Shown here: positions 59,886 to 64,000 of the stretch, piece by piece
How positions within the stretch are numbered: the stretch's first letter is position 1
How the letters are laid out: every line of letters starts with the position of its first letter
Made by a program: the position numbers and the translations under genes
NCBI GenBank assembly: GCA_004297395.1
Contig: SCUO01000049.1
Location: 31,606-95,605, forward strand
Reading direction: 5' to 3'
DNA length: 64,000 nucleotides
Source of the DNA: Chloroflexota bacterium
GTDB lineage: Bacteria > Chloroflexota > Limnocylindria > Limnocylindrales > CSP1-4
Notes under the pieces: model-generated
Databases searched by the model: none
What the model saw: the letters and a program-made list of their open reading frames with translations, nothing else
What the model was told of the DNA's origin: nothing

Positions 59886-60040
59886 GGAGCACCCGTTCGA
59901 CGCTCTCGCGGCTGGCGACGCCATCGCACGTCGCGCGCGGGGGGCCGGTGGTATCGTGACCGGCGCGACGGCCCGCCCAAGGGCCCCGGGACCTGCGGGA
60001 CCCGAACCATCCGCCCAATTCGAGGCGTCCGAGCACACCG

Positions 60041-60499
60041 GTGTCCGAAACCCATCCGCCCACCTTCCGGCGCGCCGTCGTGGCGCTCGCCGGAGGACCC
60101 GGGGACGAGCGGATCGTCCGGCTCGTCTCGGAGCTGGCGAAGCCCAGCCACGGCGAAGTCATCGCCGTCCACGTCGTCGAGATCGGCTGGTCGCTGCCCC
60201 TCGATGCCGACATCGCCGGCCGATCCGAGGAGATCCAGAGCATCCTCGACGCGGCCGAGGGCGTGGCCGAGAGCTCGAAGATGCGCCTCGAGGCAGTGCT
60301 CCTCCAGGCCCGCGACGTCGGCGCCGCCCTGGTCGACGAAGCCACCGAGCGGGCGGCGGACCTGCTCGTCCTGAGCCTGCCCTATCGGAAGCGGTTCGGC
60401 GGCGACTTCGCGATCGGGCGGACCATTCCATACGTCCTCAAGAACGCGCCGTGTACCGTGTGGGTGGTGCGTGAGCCGATACCCGAGGGTGAAGCGTGA
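60041..60499 (+). CDS. universal stress protein
   Basis: A 152-residue UspA-like protein. It opens with RRAVVALAGGPGDERIVRLV and has AHVVEIG-type second strand, then ARDVGAALVDEATERAADLLVLSLP and a final strand PCTVWVVREP. The ATP-binding G-x2-G-x9-G(S/T) reads GDFAIGRTIPYVL, a degenerate form. The GTG start is 155 bp after the transporter and the stop overlaps the first TrkA gene by 4 bp, so it may tune that transporter or its gating. Confidence 0.88.
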   Translation: MSETHPPTFRRAVVALAGGPGDERIVRLVSELAKPSHGEVIAVHVVEIGWSLPLDADIAGRSEEIQSILDAAEGVAESSKMRLEAVLLQARDVGAALVDEATERAADLLVLSLPYRKRFGGDFAIGRTIPYVLKNAPCTVWVVREPIPEGEA

Positions 60500-61002
60500 A
60501 GATCGTGATCGTCGGTTGCGGCCGGGTCGGCTCGGTCCTGGCCGAGGCCTATGACGCGGCCGGGCACGAGGTCATCGTGGTCGATCTCTCGACCCGCGCC
60601 TTCGACCGGCTGCCGGGTGAGTTCCGGGGCAGCGCGGTGCGCGGTGACGGCACCGACGAGGACACCCTTCGACGCTCGGGCGCCGAGGGCGCGGACGCCT
60701 TCCTGGCCCTGACCGAGGGCGACAACCGCAACGTCATGGCCGCCCAGGTGGCAACCGAGAAGCTCGCCATCGGGCACGTCCTCGCCAAGATCAACGACCC
60801 CGTCCGGGCAGCCGCCTACGCCGAGCTCGGAATCGCGACCGTCTGCCGGACGACCATGCTGGCCGATGCCGTCAGCGGCTTCCTGGGCCTGCCGCCGAGC
60901 GGCATCCCGAGCATGATCGCCCCCCGGGGGGGCCATCACGGCGGCCACGAGCATCAGCCGCTCGGGAGCAGTGCCGGCGCCCCCGCCGGCGGGGAGGGCT
61001 GA
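60496..61002 (+). CDS. TrkA/RCK protein (N domain only, His-rich tail)
   Basis: A 168-residue RCK N-terminal Rossmann domain. It has IVGCGRVGSVLAEAYDAAGHEVIVVD, the site VRGDGTDEDTLRRSGAEGADAF and LTEGDNRNVMAAQVA. The family gates K+ transporters by binding NAD(H), ADP/ATP or c-di-AMP. No RCK-C domain follows; instead the tail is HHGGHEHQ and glycine-rich, a possible metal-binding end. The GTG start overlaps the USP stop. Confidence 0.9.
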   Translation: MKIVIVGCGRVGSVLAEAYDAAGHEVIVVDLSTRAFDRLPGEFRGSAVRGDGTDEDTLRRSGAEGADAFLALTEGDNRNVMAAQVATEKLAIGHVLAKINDPVRAAAYAELGIATVCRTTMLADAVSGFLGLPPSGIPSMIAPRGGHHGGHEHQPLGSSAGAPAGGEG

Positions 61003-61005
61003 GCC

Positions 61006-61692
61006 GTGTTCGTCCTGGTCGTCGGCGGCGGGAAGGTCGGCTACTACCTGTCCAAGGAGCTCATCGAGAACGGCCACGAGGTGGTCCTCATGGAGAAGGA
61101 CCGGGCCCGGGCCGACCAGATCGCCGACGAGATCGGCTCGATCGTCGTGGCCCATGACGGCTGCGAGGGCAAGTACCTGGGCGAGGCCGGCTGCGCCCGG
61201 GCCGACATCGTCGCCGCGGTCACCGGCGACGACGAGGACAACCTCGTCATCTGCCAGATGGCCAAGCACCACTTCGACGTCCGGCGGACGATCGCCCGGG
61301 TCAACAACCCCAAGAACGAGGCCCTGTTCCGCCACCTGGGCGTCGACGAGATCATCAGCCCGACCCGGATGATCCTCGGCTCGATCGAACAGGACATCCC
61401 CGTCCACGAGCTGCTCCACCTGGCCGCCCTCGGCGAGGGCGAGCTCGAGATCATCGAGGCCCACCTCCAGGACGGCTCGCCGGCCGTGGGGCGGGCCGCC
61501 GGCGACCTGGCCATGCCCGAGGGCTGCTCGCTCTTCGCGGTCATCCGCGACGGCGTCGCCACGCCGCTCCGGCCCGACATGACCCTGCGCGTCGGCGACA
61601 AGGTCATCGCCATCGGGCCGAGCGAGTGCGAGGAGCTCCTCCACGAGCAGCTGATCGGCGACGACCCGGAGGCCGTCACGCCCCGTCGCTGA
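61006..61692 (+). CDS. TrkA/RCK potassium uptake regulator (N and C domains)
   Basis: A 228-residue protein with an RCK N domain (VVGGGKVGYYLSKELIENGH, AHDGCEGKYLGEAGCARADI) and an RCK C domain (EGELEIIEAHLQDGSPAVGR to GDKVIAIGP). It is a full-length KtrA/TrkA-like subunit. It probably pairs with the shorter RCK protein 3 bp upstream. No TrkH/KtrB channel is visible in the window, so the partner is either the KimA-like transporter or a gene elsewhere. Confidence 0.92.
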   Translation: MFVLVVGGGKVGYYLSKELIENGHEVVLMEKDRARADQIADEIGSIVVAHDGCEGKYLGEAGCARADIVAAVTGDDEDNLVICQMAKHHFDVRRTIARVNNPKNEALFRHLGVDEIISPTRMILGSIEQDIPVHELLHLAALGEGELEIIEAHLQDGSPAVGRAAGDLAMPEGCSLFAVIRDGVATPLRPDMTLRVGDKVIAIGPSECEELLHEQLIGDDPEAVTPRR

Positions 61693-61736
61693 GCCCGGCC
61701 CGGCCCGGCTGCGCGGCCCGCGCCGCGGCCGGGGGA

Positions 61737-62036
61737 TCAGGCGGTGGACCCAGGCTCGGGCTCGAGCGCGGGCTCGAGCGCGGGCTCGATCGCGACCTCG
61801 ATCGCGGCCGGGTCGACGTCGAGGGTCCGGGCGACGAGCACCCTGGCCGCGTCCATGACCCGATCGTCGTCGGGCGCGAACAGGTGGACGAGCGGCAGCT
61901 CCGCGATCCGGACGTCGGCCGAGCCGTCGAGGCTCACCGTCAGGCGCAGGTGGTAGGTTGGCCGCTCACCCCGCGCGATCCGCCGCCGGCCCGCCTCGAT
62001 TGCCCGTTCCTGGACCCGCGCCACGCCATCCGCCAT
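61737..62036 (-). CDS. small hypothetical protein with E-P repeat tail
   Basis: A 99-residue protein: GVARVQERAIEAGRRRIARG then a beta region (HLRLTVSLDGSADVRIAELPL) and helix (DDRVMDAARVLVARTLDVDP), ending EPALEPALEPEPGSTA. The tail is coded by tandem GGGCTCGAGCGC-like repeats near 61752-61790. TAGAGT ends 7 nt before the ATG, so it is probably leaderless. Family unknown. Confidence 0.6.
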   Translation of the reverse strand: MADGVARVQERAIEAGRRRIARGERPTYHLRLTVSLDGSADVRIAELPLVHLFAPDDDRVMDAARVLVARTLDVDPAAIEVAIEPALEPALEPEPGSTA

Positions 62037-62119
62037 CACCACCACTCTAGCCACTGCCACTCGGGCGAGGCGCCCTCCACCGATATGGCCCACAATCAAG
62101 AAAACGCAATCATCCACAT

Positions 62120-62151
62120 ACTTGACAACGGCATTGTCAAGTTTCTAGGAT
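62120..62151 (+). promoter_or_regulatory. heat-shock promoter with HAIR-like inverted repeat
   Basis: A perfect 9-bp inverted repeat ACTTGACAA-CGGCA-TTGTCAAGT (62120-62142). -35 TTGACA lies inside it (62122-62127), and -10 TAGGAT (62146-62151) is 18 bp further. The form is like HspR's HAIR (CTTGAGT-N7-ACTCAAG) with altered centre and spacer. It controls hsp20 and probably the HspR-like gene and lon. Confidence 0.75.
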
Positions 62152-62207
62152 TTCACCATGACCCGGGCAGTGGGCCCGGCAGCACATCACCACAGGAGGT
62201 GTACGAG

Positions 62208-62714
62208 ATGACGATCGTGCGCCGACCATCGTCGCTCGGCGAGTTCATGACCCTGCGCCAGGCGATGGATCGCATCTTCGACGACGACGTCTTCCGGCCG
62301 TTCCGCTGGACCTCGAGCGCATTCGACGGTCCGTCGCTCCCGCTCGACGTGACGACGACCGCCGATGAGCTCGTGGTCGAGGCCTCGCTCCCGGGCATCA
62401 AGCCCGAGGACGTCGAGATCACCGTCGAGAACGGCACGCTCACGATCAGCGGCAAGTCCTCGGAGGAGAAGAAGTCCGAGGAGGGCAGCTACCTCGTCCA
62501 GGAGATCCGGCGCGGCTCGTTCAGCCGCTCGGTGACGCTGCCCAACGGTCTCGAGCCGGACAGGGCCAGCGCGACCTTCGAGCACGGCGTCCTGACGCTG
62601 CGGATCCCGAAGGCCGAGCAGCTGAAGCCCCGCCAGATCAAGATCTCGCCGGTGACCGAGGGCTCGGCCAGGCCGGCCCAGGTCGCGGCCGGGTCCGGGC
62701 CCTCGAAGGCCTGA
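62208..62714 (+). CDS. Hsp20/alpha-crystallin small heat-shock protein
   Basis: A 168-residue chaperone. The alpha-crystallin domain (about 45-145) has LPLDVTTTADELVVEASLPG, IKPEDVEITVENGTLTISGK, GSFSRSVTLPNGLEPDRASA and the A-x-x-x-x-G-V-L-T-L-R-I-P motif (ATFEHGVLTLRIP). It holds unfolding proteins in an ATP-independent way. AGGAGG precedes the ATG by 8 to 9 nt. It is first in the heat-shock operon. Confidence 0.95.
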   Translation: MTIVRRPSSLGEFMTLRQAMDRIFDDDVFRPFRWTSSAFDGPSLPLDVTTTADELVVEASLPGIKPEDVEITVENGTLTISGKSSEEKKSEEGSYLVQEIRRGSFSRSVTLPNGLEPDRASATFEHGVLTLRIPKAEQLKPRQIKISPVTEGSARPAQVAAGSGPSKA

Positions 62715-62731
62715 CCGGGACGTCGAGTCCG

Positions 62732-63109
62732 ATGCGCGTGACCTTCCGCCGGCCAGATCCCCGGGATCCGGGGCGACCCGTCTACGTGATCAGCGTGGCG
62801 GCGAGCATCGTGAGCGTCCACCCCCGGACGCTCCGGATCTACGAGGACGCCGGCCTGGTCTGCCCGGCCCGGACGCCGACGAACATCCGGCTCTATTCCG
62901 AGAACGACATCCGGCGGGTCATGTGGATCCGCCACCTGACCCAGAACCTCGGCGTCAACCTCGCCGGGGTCCGGATCCTCTTCGAGCTCGAGGAGCGGCT
63001 CGGAACGCGCATCCTCGAGCGCCTCTACGACGAGGGCGTCAGGGACGCCGAGACCGCGGCGGCCGCTTCGGCCGATGCGAACCCGGAGCCCTCCGCCTCG
63101 AGCGCCTGA
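62732..63109 (+). CDS. hspR: MerR-family regulator, HspR-like
   Basis: A 125-residue regulator. The MerR helix-turn-helix reads YVISVAASIVSVHPRTLRIYEDAGLVCPAR, then TNIRLYSENDIRRVMWI, followed by a short dimer helix. HspR represses heat-shock genes by binding HAIR with DnaK as co-repressor. It is 17 bp after hsp20 and before lon, an arrangement known for HspR regulons. The C-terminal Ala/Ser-rich tail is extra. Confidence 0.85.
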   Translation: MRVTFRRPDPRDPGRPVYVISVAASIVSVHPRTLRIYEDAGLVCPARTPTNIRLYSENDIRRVMWIRHLTQNLGVNLAGVRILFELEERLGTRILERLYDEGVRDAETAAAASADANPEPSASSA

Positions 63110-63115
63110 TCGATC

Positions 63116-63139
63116 GGCGGGGCCGCTCGCGGCCCCGCC
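63116..63139 (+). terminator. GC-rich hairpin between hspR and lon
   Basis: A perfect 11-bp stem (GGCGGGGCCGC at 63116-63126, GCGGCCCCGCC at 63129-63139) with a minimal loop. There is no U-tract. It may reduce read-through from hsp20-hspR into lon or stabilise the mRNA end. Confidence 0.55.
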
Positions 63140-63203
63140 CCCCAACCACGACACATCGAGCGTCGCGCACCAGCGTCGATCGAACGGAGACAGGAGAACC
63201 CGA

Positions 63204-64000
63204 TGGCCAAGCGACCGTCCAACCGGGACGCCGAGCGGACCGAAGACAAGATCAGGGAGCTGCCGCTCGTCGCCCTCCGGGAGACGGTCATCTTCCCGGA
63301 GATGATCGTGCCCCTCCAGGTGGGGCGCGAGAAGAGCGTCGCCGCGTTGAACGCGGCGGTCGAGGCCGGCAGCGCGATTGCCCTGGTCACCCAGCGCCAG
63401 GCCGACCAGGAGGAGATCTCCAGCCCGTCCGAGCTCTACGAGGTCGGCACGCTGGCCAAGATCGCCCAGGTCGTCCAGCTCCAGGACGGGACCGTCCGGG
63501 CAATCGTCCAGGGCCAGACCCGGATCCGCGTCCACGGCTTTTCCCAGACCAGCCCGTTCCTTCGCGCCCGGATCGAGGAGCTCGTCGAGACGACGCCAAC
63601 CGACGTCGAGCTCCAGGCCCTCATGCGCTCGGTCCAGGCCCAGGTCGAGCAGTACGTCCAGGCCGGCGCGCCGGTCCCGCCCGAGGCCGCGGTCGCGGCC
63701 AAGAACATCACCGAGCCGGGGCTCCTGGCGGACATGACCGCCTACAGCCCGGACATGACCACCGAGCAGCGGCAGGAGCTCCTCGAGACGGTCGACATCG
63801 TCGAGCGCCTGAAGCTCGTCTCGAGCTTCCTCGCCCGCCAGATCGAGATCCTCGAGCTCAAGGGCAAGATCCAGTCCGAAGTCAAGTCCGAGATGGACAA
63901 GACCCAGCGGGAGTACATCCTGCGCGAGCAGCTGAAGGCCATCCAGCGCGAGCTCGGCGAGGACGACCCGCAGCAGGCCGAGGTCAACGAGCTTCGCGAG
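63204..64000 (+). CDS. lon: Lon protease, N-terminal part (runs off window)
   Basis: The first 265 residues of an ATP-dependent Lon protease. The LAN substrate-binding domain is present: LPLVALRETVIFPEMIVPLQVG, SELYEVGTLAKIAQVVQL, VHGFSQTSPFLRARI. The helical region (TEQRQELLETVDIVERLKLV, LELKGKIQSEVKSEMDKTQR, YILREQLKAIQRELGE) follows. The AAA+ and Ser-Lys protease domains lie beyond the window. ACAGGAGA precedes the ATG. It is grouped with hsp20 and hspR. Confidence 0.95.

Noticed and set aside
57837..60038. 733-codon minus-strand open frame opposite the KimA-like gene
   Set aside because: It is antisense to a well-supported transporter, highly charged (D/E/R-rich) and typical of third-base GC bias.
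61693..61736. Very GC-rich stretch as a terminator between trkA and the convergent gene
   Set aside because: Only an imperfect hairpin can be drawn and there is no U-tract, so I did not list it.
61752..61790. Tandem GGGCTCGAGCGC-like repeat
   Set aside because: It encodes the E-P-A-L repeat tail of the small hypothetical gene; a coding microsatellite rather than a regulatory repeat.
1..64000. tRNA genes
   Set aside because: TTCGAAC/TTCGAAT-like strings occur only inside coding genes and no cloverleaf could be drawn by eye.

Overview
This is a 64 kb stretch of very GC-rich bacterial chromosome, densely packed with genes that often overlap by 4 bp (ATGA or GTGA). The gene content suggests a soil or freshwater high-GC bacterium: a MalT-like LuxR regulator, several NarL-type two-component pairs, DUF385 deazaflavin proteins, an HspR/HAIR-like heat-shock locus, CsoR, and a KimA-like transporter with two TrkA proteins. 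I lean towards Chloroflexota (Limnocylindria/Ellin6529-like), with Actinobacteriota as the alternative; no rRNA or marker tree is available here to decide. I see no tRNA, rRNA, CRISPR array, insertion sequence or prophage. Many genes carry a TAnnnT box 6 to 9 nt before the start codon and no Shine-Dalgarno sequence, so leaderless transcripts appear common.

Region 1 to 20 kb is mostly accessory. A TetR regulator (3784) faces a minus-strand operon of a membrane protein, an HEXXH/DUF192 lipoprotein, an M23-like protein and a CPBP protease. A VapBC module, a secreted Calx-beta/FN3/beta-propeller protein and a GRAM-like protein follow. Next come a NarL-type kinase/regulator pair, an SRPBCC protein with a membrane partner, two TetR genes each divergent from its likely target, an alpha/beta hydrolase with a CPBP protease, and a LytS-type kinase with a lone receiver and a LuxR regulator.

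Region 19.5 to 31.4 kb holds an unusual operon in which two quinone-oxidoreductase-like dehydrogenases flank a MacB-type ABC ATPase and permease. Divergent from it is a large MalT-like (LAL) regulator, which precedes an operon of small membrane proteins, DUF4386, DUF385 and DUF2938 proteins. One gene of that operon is split by an in-frame TAG. A promoter element of about 97 bp is shared by the hydrolase (16.9 kb) and the dehydrogenase operon (23.4 kb), so the two loci probably belong to one regulon.

Region 31.4 to 43 kb carries two divergent MFS transporters, a Tat-exported phosphoesterase, an ABC-2 exporter, a nuclease-like protein with a small partner, an acyl-ACP thioesterase-like protein, an atypical SDR and a 144-bp inverted-repeat element. 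Region 43 to 57.9 kb is more housekeeping-like: acylphosphatase, DNA polymerase III delta prime, a NYN-domain protein with a long RG-rich basic tail, a complete branched-chain amino acid ABC operon (livJ/H/M/G/F order), hpt with associated genes, csoR, rsmG and a phosphoesterase.

Region 57.9 to 64 kb has a potassium-handling cluster (KimA-like permease, universal stress protein, two TrkA/RCK proteins). It ends with a heat-shock cluster of hsp20, an HspR-like MerR regulator and lon, the last cut by the window edge.
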